Assembly: GCA_034003745.1 (NCBI GenBank)
Contig: JAVEYA010000019.1
Coordinates: forward strand, 1 to 34,864
From: JAVEYA01 sp034003745
GTDB taxonomy: Bacteria; Bacillota; Peptococcia; DRI-13; PHAD01
Reading direction: 5' to 3'
DNA length: 34,864 nt
Of the stretch, positions 25,058 through 32,916 are shown in pieces. A program made the position numbers and the translations under genes. Each line of letters starts with the position of its first letter. Position 1 is the stretch's first letter. The notes under the pieces were generated by a model. It ran no database searches. It was not told where the DNA came from and saw nothing but the letters and a program-made list of their open reading frames with translations.

Positions 25058-25159
25058 TGTTATTCTGAGCCCTTCGCAGGCCCAGGGTGAACTGCGCGAA
25101 GGATCTCTAAATCATGCAAGCCAAAGATGCTTCGATAATCTTAGCGTCTCAGCATGACA
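25058..25159. repeat. REP-like element with inverted ends, overlapping a gene's 3' end
   Basis: The 102-base stretch begins TGTTATTCTGAG (25058-25069) and ends with the inverse of TGTCATGCTGAG (25148-25159); the ends match at 10 of 12 positions. Inside, CCTTCGC and GCGAAGG form a further stem, and GATCCTTCG (minus strand) is shared with 12971-12997. Elements of this style (TGTCATGCTGAGCGAAG and the like) are dispersed in many genomes. The final 19 bases lie within the dehydrogenase reading frame and supply its stop codon. Confidence 0.7.
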
Positions 25160-26178
25160 GAGTGAATGATGTCTTTTAAGAGAGCGGCAGCCGCGCCCAC
25201 AGGAGAGCTTTTGCCGCCGAACACGGTGATCTGCCCCATGGTATCTGTGGTATAGGTGACTCCTTTTTCCGAATAATGGATGCCCGCCAGCGGGTGATTT
25301 TGCCCCAGGGCTCTGGGCTGCACGGATAAAGATACTTGGCCGTCTTTTATTTCCGCATTGGCTACCAGTTTCAGCACTTTGCCTTCCTGCGCCGTCCGCT
25401 CGATATCAGCAGGGGTTATTTGCGTGATTCCTGTGACAGGAACGTCCGCGAGACCGTATTTCGTACCCAAAAGCGTATTGGAGAGCAAGATCAGTTTATT
25501 GCGGGTATCATAGCCTTCCACATCCAGGGTGGGGTCGGTTTCCGCGATGCCCATGGCCTGCGCTTCTTTTAAAGCGTCCTGATAAGAGCATTTTTCCAGG
25601 GACATTTTCGTTAAGATAAAATTGGTGGTACCGTTTAAAATACCTTCAATAGCGGTAATATCCGCGCCCGCTGTGCTGAATCTGCCCACATCCAGGGAAG
25701 GCAGGGCCGCTCCGGTGGCTGCGCTGATATAAAGATTGCTGTGATGGGCTTTAGCCAGTTCCTGTAAATGCTCGAAATACAGGACAAAAGGCCCCTTGTT
25801 GGCCGATACCACATCCATACCTTTTTCAATGGCCGCAGTCACAAAGCTGGCGGCCGGTTCGCCGTTTTTTAAATTGGTGGGCGTGGTCTCCACCAGAATA
25901 TCAAAATCATTTTTTTTAAGGGCTTCCACGCCGGTAAGCCCCGGCTGACCGTAATCCTGAAAATTTTCGAGTTTTCCTCCCGCCTGAATATAATTCAGAA
26001 AGGCCCCCAGCGGCAGGGCGCCTTTGGACAAAGCCGCACCGCCCAGGTCGACGACACAGCCAACTTCCAGACGAAGGCCATATTTAGCCGCTACGTCTTT
26101 TTCGCGTTCCGCCACAAGCCGCAAGAAAGTTTTGCCGACATTCCCCAGACCGCATAAAATGATTCTCTTAGTTTTCAT
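25141..26178 (-). CDS. Homoserine dehydrogenase-like protein lacking an ACT domain
   Basis: The 345 residues match the homoserine dehydrogenase core: nucleotide-binding GLGNVGKTFLRLV (about 9-21), catalytic Lys in SANKGPF, the dimer/substrate segment EGILNGTTNFIL, and the Asp and Lys of DVEGYDTRNKLILL. The regulatory ACT domain is absent, as in short archaeal and some bacterial forms. The family reduces aspartate semialdehyde to homoserine with NAD(P)H, but the setting here, last in a TRAP-transporter and ThDP-enzyme run without hom/thr genes, suggests a catabolic or related substrate. The last five residues and stop are encoded by the REP-like element. The start ATG 26178 lies 1 base after the preceding stop, with AAGGAGC upstream. 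Confidence 0.85.
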   Translation of the reverse strand: MKTKRIILCGLGNVGKTFLRLVAEREKDVAAKYGLRLEVGCVVDLGGAALSKGALPLGAFLNYIQAGGKLENFQDYGQPGLTGVEALKKNDFDILVETTPTNLKNGEPAASFVTAAIEKGMDVVSANKGPFVLYFEHLQELAKAHHSNLYISAATGAALPSLDVGRFSTAGADITAIEGILNGTTNFILTKMSLEKCSYQDALKEAQAMGIAETDPTLDVEGYDTRNKLILLSNTLLGTKYGLADVPVTGITQITPADIERTAQEGKVLKLVANAEIKDGQVSLSVQPRALGQNHPLAGIHYSEKGVTYTTDTMGQITVFGGKSSPVGAAAALLKDIIHSVMLRR

Positions 26179-26179
26179 C

Positions 26180-27793
26180 TCATTTATAGCTCCTTGTAAT
26201 CAGGTTATGATATACGGATCCGTCCACGACTGCTTCAATGATGGCCGGCCCGGAGCAGGAGAAGGCTTTATGCAGCGCCGTTCCGGCTTCGCTCTCGTCG
26301 TGAGCCTTAAATACCGGTACGCCCAGGAAATGATCGGCTGCGAAATAATCCCCTTCATACAAGTCGGTACCGTAGGGGGGTACATTTTGCCAGGCCTGCT
26401 TCACTTCAATCAGGCTTAAATTCCTGTCGCACAAGACAATAAACACGACGTTCAAGCCCAGTCTGCGGGCGGTCAGAAGCTCTCCGCAGTTCATCAGAAA
26501 ACCGCCGTCTCCCATCAGGCAGGCCACCGGCCTTTGGGGCTTGCACAGTTTGGCGCCAATGGCTGCGGGGATGCCATAACCCATACTGGACCATCCGTTG
26601 GTCATAATCAGCCGGTTCGGTTCCGGGGTCGGCCAGATTTGTCCCAGCAAATGCAGATGAGCGCCCACATCGGCAGTGAGAAGGCTGTCCGCCGGCATTA
26701 CTTTTCTTAATACTTTACAGAGATCGGCGGGCGTGAAGGAGGAAGTCTGCGGGCAGAGTTCCTGCAGCATTCTTTGTTTATTCGCGCCAATGGATTCCAG
26801 GTCCCAGGTAAACGCAGGCAGTTGTAAGCTGTTTAAAAAGCCAAGACTGACAGCCGGATCCCCTGTTACATCGTAAGCCACGTCCACTGACGGAGCCACA
26901 TCCGCGGGCGTAGTATCAAAATGAACCAGCGGGCAAGCTGGCATCCAGGATTCATAATTGAATTCGATGGGGTCATAGCCCAGTCCGATGACCAGGTCGG
27001 CCTGTCGGTAAATTTGAGCCGAAATATCGCTTTTGGCATGGAAGAGGACGCCTGCGTAACAGGGGTGATCCTCCACAATCATTCCTTTAGCCATGGGCGT
27101 TAAATATACCGGAATCCGGTTTTGGGAAACAAACTTCCGGATTTCTTGCTGCAGCCCCAGACGTACGGCCGTGAGCCCGATCGCCAGAACGGGTTTTTGG
27201 GCCTGGCGGATAATCTTTTCGGCCTCGGCCAGAATCTTGGTCTCCGGCATGGGGAGTGGGGTCCGTGTAAACTCCTTGACCAGACTGGAAGAAGGCAGCT
27301 CCGCGGCGTCAATATTGGCGGGCAGGCCCAGATGCACCGGTCCGGGAGCCTCGGCCGTGGCTATTTCGAAGGCATTGGCGACGGTCTCTTTAAAGTTTTG
27401 CGCGGTCAATCGAGCCGTCCATTTGGTCAGGGGTCTGTATAAGGCCTGGTGGTCAATATTCATCTGTACCTTGCGGCCCAGTTCTTCATCTTTGACTTCG
27501 GTAGTCAGAGCCAAGAGCGGGGAGCGATCTAAGAGCGCCCCTCCCACACCTGTGGTGAGATTTGTCGCCCCTGGGCCAAAGGTGGCGTGGCACACCCCCG
27601 GTATACCCGTAAGGCGTCCGGTGACCTCCGCCATGAAGCCGGCGCTTTGTTCATTGGAGACCAGCACAAAATCCATACCGTTATTGCGCATTGCTTCCAT
27701 ATAAGGAATGGACGGTCCCCCGGGAACGCCAAAAATACGCTTAACGCCCAGGGAAGCGAGGGATTGAATTAAACCTTCAGCGAATTTGGCCAT
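26180..27793 (-). CDS. Thiamine-diphosphate enzyme, acetolactate synthase-like
   Basis: The 537 residues have the three-domain ThDP decarboxylase/synthase layout: Pyr domain with the catalytic Glu about 48 in SNEQSAGF, a central domain (about 185-325), and a PP domain with GDG at about 428-430. The second metal motif, normally Asn-Asn, reads Cys-Asp-Arg-Asn (about 455-458), so the usual Asn metal ligand is Asp, as I recall for catabolic acetolactate synthases of the AlsS/BudB type. No regulatory subunit gene is nearby. It may be a 2-keto acid decarboxylase or a carboligase; the true substrate is unknown. ATG 27793 has AAAGGAG upstream, and the gene lies 30 bases after the TRAP permease. Confidence 0.86.
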   Translation of the reverse strand: MAKFAEGLIQSLASLGVKRIFGVPGGPSIPYMEAMRNNGMDFVLVSNEQSAGFMAEVTGRLTGIPGVCHATFGPGATNLTTGVGGALLDRSPLLALTTEVKDEELGRKVQMNIDHQALYRPLTKWTARLTAQNFKETVANAFEIATAEAPGPVHLGLPANIDAAELPSSSLVKEFTRTPLPMPETKILAEAEKIIRQAQKPVLAIGLTAVRLGLQQEIRKFVSQNRIPVYLTPMAKGMIVEDHPCYAGVLFHAKSDISAQIYRQADLVIGLGYDPIEFNYESWMPACPLVHFDTTPADVAPSVDVAYDVTGDPAVSLGFLNSLQLPAFTWDLESIGANKQRMLQELCPQTSSFTPADLCKVLRKVMPADSLLTADVGAHLHLLGQIWPTPEPNRLIMTNGWSSMGYGIPAAIGAKLCKPQRPVACLMGDGGFLMNCGELLTARRLGLNVVFIVLCDRNLSLIEVKQAWQNVPPYGTDLYEGDYFAADHFLGVPVFKAHDESEAGTALHKAFSCSGPAIIEAVVDGSVYHNLITRSYK

Positions 27794-27823
27794 AGGGCAG
27801 CTCCTTTATTAGGGTTGCTTAGC

Positions 27824-29782
27824 TTATACAGCAGCCATCTCTTGGGATTTTCTTCTCTTCTGCAGCAGGAACACCAACACTAACATGATGACGCCGAAGG
27901 CATCGGTCATTGTGGTGGGATTAATCAGGCTAATGCCGCCGATGAAAAGCATAAGGCGTTCATACCAGCGGCAGTTGGTGACGAAATAGGCTGTGGTGGC
28001 GCCGCCGACGCCAATCATTCCGACAACGGCGGTAAGCAGGGCCTTGGCTATCAAGAAGATGAACACCGCTGTAGTGGCCCCTTCCGGTCGTACCAGAACC
28101 AGCACCGGCGACATGACCAGAATATAGGGCACAATGAAGGCGGCGATGCCTAGCTTGGTTGCTTCGATACCTGTTTTTAAAGGATTGGCCCGGGCAATTC
28201 CGGCGCCGGCAAAAGCGGCCAAGGCCACCGGCGGAGTGATATCAGCCACAATGCCGAAATAAAAGACGAACAGGTGAGCGGCCAGGGGATGGACGCCTAA
28301 TATAATCAGTGCAGGAGCGGAAACAGTAGCCTGAATGATATAGTTGGCGGTAGTGGGAACGCCCATCCCTAAAATAATGGAAGCAATCATGGTGAAGACC
28401 ATGGTCAGATATAAATTGCCTTGTGATAAAGACAAGAGACCTGCGCCCATTTTCAAGCCCAAGCCGGTCAGCGTAATAACACCGACGATGATGCCGGCTG
28501 TGGCGCAGGCTGCCGCTACGGGCAGAGCCGCCCGGGTCCCTTCTTCCAGTGCATAGATAATGTCATTCAAAGACATACGGGTTTCTTTTAAAATCATGGA
28601 GGTGGCTATGCAGATCATGATACCGTAGAAAGCGGCCAGCATGGGCGTAAAGCCGAAAGACATAAGGCCGACAATTCCTAAAATAGGGGCGGCCATAAAC
28701 CACCTGCCCCGGAGGCTTTTCCGCCAGCTGGGCAGTTGGTCTTTAGGCAGCCCGAGCAAACCTGTTTTAACGGCTTCAAGGTGAACATTAATGAAAATGC
28801 CGGTGAAGTACAAAATAGCCGGAATAACGGCAGCCAGGGCAATCTGTGTATAAGGAATATTCAAAAATTCCGACATGATAAAAGCAGCGGCGCCCATAAT
28901 CGGCGGCATAATCTGGCCCCCGGTGGAGGCGGCAGCTTCAACCGCGCCGGCAAATTCCGCACGGTAGCCGACTTTCTTCATCAACGGAATGGTGACCATA
29001 CCGCTCCCTACCGTATTGGCTACTGAGCTGCCGGAAACCATACCCTGAGCCGCGCTGGCCACAATAGCAGCTTTGGCGGGACCGCCGGCCGCTCCGCCGG
29101 TAAGGCCTACAGCCAAACCGGTCAGCCAGTCGCCAATACCGGTTTTCTTCAGGAACGTGGCAAAGAGCATAAACAAGAAGATAAAAGTAGAAGAAACGGC
29201 GATGGGCGTACCTAGTATACCCTCGGTACTGATCCACTGGAAAACGGCAATGCGTTTGATGGACAAGCCTTTATGCGCCATGAATCCGGGGAAGTATTGA
29301 CCGAAGTAGGCATAAAACAGAAAAAAAGCTGCCAGACAAACGATAACGGGTCCGGCGATTCTTCGGGTCGCTTCCAGAACGAGCAAAACGGCAATGATAC
29401 TGATGATCATGTCCAGATCGGTATAAACACCCATTCTTCTAATCAGGTCCGTATAGAAAAAGACGTGATAAGAGGAGACCACAAAGCCTAAAAAGGCCAG
29501 AATATAATCATAAAAAGGAATACCCTTGGTCAGGAGTCCTTTTTTATAAGGATAGAGCAGGAAAATCAGGACCAGAGCCGCACCAACGTGAGGCGCTCTT
29601 TGCAAAGTGGAAGGGAATACCCCGAAAGCTGCCGTGTATAATTGAACCAGGGCCCAGACCACAGCCAGCAGAAAACAAAACTTGGCTACGGGACCGTTTA
29701 AGCGGCGATAAGCATATTCCGGATCGTATTTGGTCAAAATCGCATCTGCGTCAGTTTGGTTTATTGTATGATTTTCAGCCAT
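27824..29782 (-). CDS. TRAP transporter permease, fused 4TM/12TM (DctQM type)
   Basis: The 652-residue protein has a short polar N-terminus and then about 16 or more membrane segments. It corresponds to the fused small and large permease subunits found in TAXI-TRAP systems. Family landmarks include KRIAVFQWISTEGILGTP, GGAAGGPAKAAIVASAAQGMVSGSSVANTVGSG and GAVEAAASTGGQIMPPIMGAAAFIM in the DctM-like part. It carries substrate, bound by the TAXI receptor, across the membrane using an ion gradient. The ATG at 29782, with GAGGTG upstream, overlaps the DUF1850 gene end by 22 bases. Substrates of TAXI systems include dicarboxylates and amino acids, and the sequence does not decide. Confidence 0.94.
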   Translation of the reverse strand: MAENHTINQTDADAILTKYDPEYAYRRLNGPVAKFCFLLAVVWALVQLYTAAFGVFPSTLQRAPHVGAALVLIFLLYPYKKGLLTKGIPFYDYILAFLGFVVSSYHVFFYTDLIRRMGVYTDLDMIISIIAVLLVLEATRRIAGPVIVCLAAFFLFYAYFGQYFPGFMAHKGLSIKRIAVFQWISTEGILGTPIAVSSTFIFLFMLFATFLKKTGIGDWLTGLAVGLTGGAAGGPAKAAIVASAAQGMVSGSSVANTVGSGMVTIPLMKKVGYRAEFAGAVEAAASTGGQIMPPIMGAAAFIMSEFLNIPYTQIALAAVIPAILYFTGIFINVHLEAVKTGLLGLPKDQLPSWRKSLRGRWFMAAPILGIVGLMSFGFTPMLAAFYGIMICIATSMILKETRMSLNDIIYALEEGTRAALPVAAACATAGIIVGVITLTGLGLKMGAGLLSLSQGNLYLTMVFTMIASIILGMGVPTTANYIIQATVSAPALIILGVHPLAAHLFVFYFGIVADITPPVALAAFAGAGIARANPLKTGIEATKLGIAAFIVPYILVMSPVLVLVRPEGATTAVFIFLIAKALLTAVVGMIGVGGATTAYFVTNCRWYERLMLFIGGISLINPTTMTDAFGVIMLVLVFLLQKRRKSQEMAAV

Positions 29783-30276
29783 AAATTCACCTCTTTTTGT
29801 ATATATACCGGCAGGATTTCTCTAACCAGGGCGATATGCACGTATCCTCCCGGCCGATATTCGTCTTTTAAGGAAATCTCCCGGCCGTTGTACCGGAGCG
29901 TATGGTTGGCAATCAAAGCGCCGATGACCACCGGAACCCGCTCAAATACCAGGTCATAACCGGTGACAATGAATTTCCCGTCCTGCATGGTCCATTTCGT
30001 ATTTTGTTCCGGATGGGCGGGCAGGTTCGGTCCGTTATCGTCGAAAACCATCTGCACCAGCGGTATCTGACCCGGCTTCTCCAGGAGATAGGTTTCGATG
30101 ACCGGCTGCAGGGTTACCGAGTGCGTCCAGATGATGTCAAAAGTATCACCGGTCTGGGCCGGAAGATGGCAGACCAGTTCTCCCGAACCGTCCGCCCTGA
30201 CTTCCAGGGAATAAAGAGGCCATAAGCATACTATAGTTACGATGAGCAACAAGAAAAAGACCAACTTTCTCATCAT
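29761..30276 (-). CDS. DUF1850 protein associated with TAXI-TRAP transporters
   Basis: The 171-residue protein starts with a hydrophobic N-terminus (about 3-22), either an uncleaved anchor or a signal peptide. The family motif WTHSVTLQPVIETY (about 50-63) and the ending region with YRPGGYVHIAL are typical of DUF1850. Members are commonly encoded next to TAXI-TRAP permeases, which fits here: it lies between the solute receptor and the permease and overlaps the permease start. The biochemical role is not known to me; an extracytoplasmic accessory part is the natural guess. No ribosome binding site stands close to ATG 30276. A GGAGGGTAGAGG sequence lies beyond an intervening hairpin. Confidence 0.88.
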   Translation of the reverse strand: MMRKLVFFLLLIVTIVCLWPLYSLEVRADGSGELVCHLPAQTGDTFDIIWTHSVTLQPVIETYLLEKPGQIPLVQMVFDDNGPNLPAHPEQNTKWTMQDGKFIVTGYDLVFERVPVVIGALIANHTLRYNGREISLKDEYRPGGYVHIALVREILPVYIQKEVNLWLKIIQ

Positions 30277-30284
30277 AAAGAGAA

Positions 30285-30311
30285 GGCCGGGCTCTTGGCA
30301 GAAGCCCGACC
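30285..30311 (-). terminator. Intercistronic hairpin between TAXI receptor and DUF1850 genes
   Basis: On the minus strand GGTCGGGCT and AGCCCGGCC form a 9-bp stem with one G-U wobble, which on the plus strand would be a C-A mismatch, so the structure is built for the leftward transcript. It is followed by TTCTCTTT. It may partly terminate or shield the 3' end so that the receptor is made in excess over the permease. Confidence 0.5.
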
Positions 30312-30327
30312 TCTACCCTCCTGCATA

Positions 30328-31374
30328 TTAGTCAATCGGTTTAATGCTGTCAGGAACGCTAAGACCTTTTTCCACAAAATATTTGTATGCGCCCTTATGC
30401 AGGGGCGTAGTGATACCGGCAATTGCGGTTTCCAGTTTACCGGCCTTGAGCTCATCCGCCAGCCACTGAGCAGCGGAGTGGGCTATGGCTACATCGGCAG
30501 TTTTTTCGTACCAGGCTTTGGTAATCTCGTAGACGACATCTTCCGGGACATCCGGGGTTACATACAGGGCGGCCATACAGTTAATGGTGAGCTTGGGCTC
30601 GGTATTTCCGTATGTTCCGGCCGGAATAGTGTACTGGCTGAAGAAAGGATATTTCGCCTTAATTTTGTCGAACAGGGCGCCTTTAATTTCGATAATCTCA
30701 ATTTCCCGGGAGGTCATGATATCTTGAATCGCAGCGGCGGGGCAGGCCAGCACGCCGAAGTTGGCGTCAAGCTGCAGGTCCTTCATTTTATTGGCCGCAT
30801 CGCCAAAGGCTGCGAATTCGCCTTTGATATCTTTATTGATGTCAATTCCCGCTTCGGCAAAGACCGCTTCGCTTAAGACGGCGGTACCGCTGCCCACAGG
30901 GCCGACAGCTACTTTAGCGCCTTTAATCTGTTCCAGAGAAGTGATTCCGGCGCTCTTTAAGGCTACACCCTGGTAAACTTCAGGATAAATAACCCCAATG
31001 GTCCGGAAATTTTGTTGTTTTTCTTTGAAAGAACCTTTGCCGTTCCATGCATCGTCGGCAATGTTGTTCATGGCCATACCGAGGTCGACTTCGCCGGCGT
31101 TAACGCGGTTAATGCTTTCTACCGAAGCGCCGCCGGGCTGGGATGTTACCGCAGCGTTGGTCAGCTGCTCGGTAAAGGTGTTGGCCATCGCTCCGCCCAG
31201 AGCGAAGTAAGTACCTCCTGTTGAGCCGGTGATGATGGTAAGCTGCAGTTTTTGAGCCGGGGCTGCAGGCTCATTCGGTTTTGCCGGCTCCTGGGGTTTG
31301 TTTCCGCAGGCGGTGAGAGCAATGCTGGCAATGAAGATGAGCAAAAGTAGTAAGGCTATTCTCTTTTTGGACAT
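30328..31374 (-). CDS. TAXI family TRAP transporter solute-binding lipoprotein
   Basis: The solute receptor of a TRAP transporter, about 348 residues. The N-terminus is a lipoprotein signal (lysines, hydrophobic stretch, lipobox LTAC with Cys about 23), followed by a Pro/Glu-rich linker. The mature start LTIITGSTGGTYFALGGAMA is the signature of the TAXI group, and TSQPGGASVESINRVNAGEVDLGMAMN is its characteristic next segment. It should sit on the outer face of the membrane and hand substrate to the permease two genes on. The frame is open further upstream (to 31419), but ATG 31374 has GGGGAGG close by and gives a proper signal. A candidate operator lies at 31393-31408. Confidence 0.94.
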   Translation of the reverse strand: MSKKRIALLLLLIFIASIALTACGNKPQEPAKPNEPAAPAQKLQLTIITGSTGGTYFALGGAMANTFTEQLTNAAVTSQPGGASVESINRVNAGEVDLGMAMNNIADDAWNGKGSFKEKQQNFRTIGVIYPEVYQGVALKSAGITSLEQIKGAKVAVGPVGSGTAVLSEAVFAEAGIDINKDIKGEFAAFGDAANKMKDLQLDANFGVLACPAAAIQDIMTSREIEIIEIKGALFDKIKAKYPFFSQYTIPAGTYGNTEPKLTINCMAALYVTPDVPEDVVYEITKAWYEKTADVAIAHSAAQWLADELKAGKLETAIAGITTPLHKGAYKYFVEKGLSVPDSIKPID

Positions 31375-31392
31375 AAAAATCCTCCCCTCATG

Positions 31393-31408
31393 ATTTGCGT
31401 TTGCAAAT
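31393..31408. promoter_or_regulatory. Inverted repeat near the TAXI transcription start, possible operator
   Basis: ATTTGC and GCAAAT flank a GTTT spacer. It lies just downstream of a TATAAT (minus strand, 31418-31423), so a bound protein would block leftward transcription. The RpiR-family regulator at 33779-34627 is a possible partner; that is a guess. Confidence 0.35.
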
Positions 31409-31417
31409 AATAAATTC

Positions 31418-31423
31418 ATTATA
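31418..31423 (-). promoter_or_regulatory. Candidate -10 box for the TAXI-TRAP genes
   Basis: The minus strand reads TATAAT 44 bases before the TAXI ATG in an A/T-rich divergent region (31375-31561). No good -35 box is seen at 16-18 bases. For the rightward aminotransferase, TTGGTG (31430-31435) and TATTAT (31452-31457) with a 16-base spacer is a weak alternative promoter in the same gap. Confidence 0.3.
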
Positions 31424-31561
31424 TATTAATTGGTGCAGGAAATCCACCGGATATTATTCAACTTTTACAAGTATACATAATATTTTAGAAAAATGGTGGA
31501 TATCATGCACGTGATATTGTACAATGAAGGAAATACTGTCACGAGATGGGGGAAGGGAATT

Positions 31562-32893
31562 ATGGATAATGTATTTTACCGCAATATTAAGAAGAATTAT
31601 ACGGTGGTAGACCATGGAGAAGGAATCTATTTATTCGATAGCGAGGGCAAAAAATATATCGACGCTTGTTCCGGAGCAGCCGTGTCCAATCTGGGCCACG
31701 CACATCCCGCCATTGTCCGGGCGATGACTGAACAAGCACAGAAAGTGGCTTTTTCCCACTTGTCCCGCTGGACCTCCCGGCCCGTTTTGGAACTGGCGGA
31801 ACTCGTCGGGAGCTTGGCGCCGGGCTCGCTAAATAAACTGTATCTGGTTTCGGGCGGTTCCGAGGCCACCGAGTCAGCCTTAAAAATGGCCCGTCAGTAT
31901 TACCTGGAGCGGGACGGGAGATCAGGAAAATACCGGATTATTTCCCGTTGGAAGGCTTTTCACGGCAATACGATCGGCGCGCTTTCCATGACGGGGGATA
32001 AACGACGTAAGAAGTATGCGCCCCTCTTGCTTAATTTTCCGCATATTGCCCCGGCTTATTGCTATCGCTGTCCCTTAGGCAAAGAGAAAGAGACCTGCGG
32101 CGCAGCGTGCGCCTATGACCTGGAAAATACAATTAAATTGGAAGGGGCGGATACTATCTCCGCCTTTATCGCCGAACCTTTGGTAGGTGCGGCTTGCGGC
32201 GCCCTGGTTCCGCATAAGGACTATTTTAAAATTATCCGCCAGATCTGCGATACCTATGATATTCTTTTTATCGCCGATGAAGTTATGACCGGCTTTGGCC
32301 GTACCGGCTCTATGTTCGCTATAGAAGATTTCGGCGTAATTCCCGATATGATTACCGTAGCCAAGGGGATGAGCGCGGGGTATGCTCCTTTAGGCGGGGT
32401 CATTGTCAAGGACGAAATCTATAATACCTTTTATCAGGGCAGTGGAGGTTTCGTCCACGGGCATACCTACGGAGGCAATCCCTTGTCTGCGGCCGTGGCG
32501 GTAGCCGTTGTAAAAACGCTTGTTAAAGATAATTTAACGGAGAACGCCCGCGTTGTGGGAGAATACCTGCTGGCAAAACTTCAGGAAAAACTTTTGCCGT
32601 TCTGGTTTGTGGGGGATGTGCGGGGTAAAGCCTTGTTCCAAGGCGTAGAGCTGGTTAAGGATAAGAAGACCAAAGAGTCCTTCCCTGCCGCGGCAGGTAT
32701 TGCCGAGAAACTGACGTTAGTTTTAATGAAGCATGGTGTAGTTGTCTATCCAGGTGGCGGTATGGCCGACGGCGAAAATGGCGATCAGTTCCTGCTGGCG
32801 CCTCCGTTGATTATGACCAAAGACCAGGCGGATGAGCTGACGGAGAAGATGACGATTGCCTTTAAAGAGTTTGGAGAGACGCTTAGCCGGTAA
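31562..32893 (+). CDS. Class III (PLP-dependent) aminotransferase
   Basis: A fold-type I aminotransferase of about 443 residues. The PLP lysine is Lys about 268 in TVAKGMSAGYAPLGG, with Asp about 239 in FIADEVMTGFGR binding the pyridine nitrogen. A segment CYRCPLGKEKETCGAAC (Cys about 167, 170, 179 and 183) is a feature I associate with one subgroup often annotated as 'aspartate aminotransferase family'. Class III enzymes act on omega- or beta-amino groups; the substrate is not determined. The frame opens at 31493, but GGAAGGG just before ATG 31562 and family alignment favour the shorter start. The downstream BKACE gene suggests that it makes a beta-keto acid from a beta-amino acid. Confidence 0.9.
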   Translation: MDNVFYRNIKKNYTVVDHGEGIYLFDSEGKKYIDACSGAAVSNLGHAHPAIVRAMTEQAQKVAFSHLSRWTSRPVLELAELVGSLAPGSLNKLYLVSGGSEATESALKMARQYYLERDGRSGKYRIISRWKAFHGNTIGALSMTGDKRRKKYAPLLLNFPHIAPAYCYRCPLGKEKETCGAACAYDLENTIKLEGADTISAFIAEPLVGAACGALVPHKDYFKIIRQICDTYDILFIADEVMTGFGRTGSMFAIEDFGVIPDMITVAKGMSAGYAPLGGVIVKDEIYNTFYQGSGGFVHGHTYGGNPLSAAVAVAVVKTLVKDNLTENARVVGEYLLAKLQEKLLPFWFVGDVRGKALFQGVELVKDKKTKESFPAAAGIAEKLTLVLMKHGVVVYPGGGMADGENGDQFLLAPPLIMTKDQADELTEKMTIAFKEFGETLSR

Positions 32894-32916
32894 CAACTTC
32901 GAGAGAAGGAGGAGAA

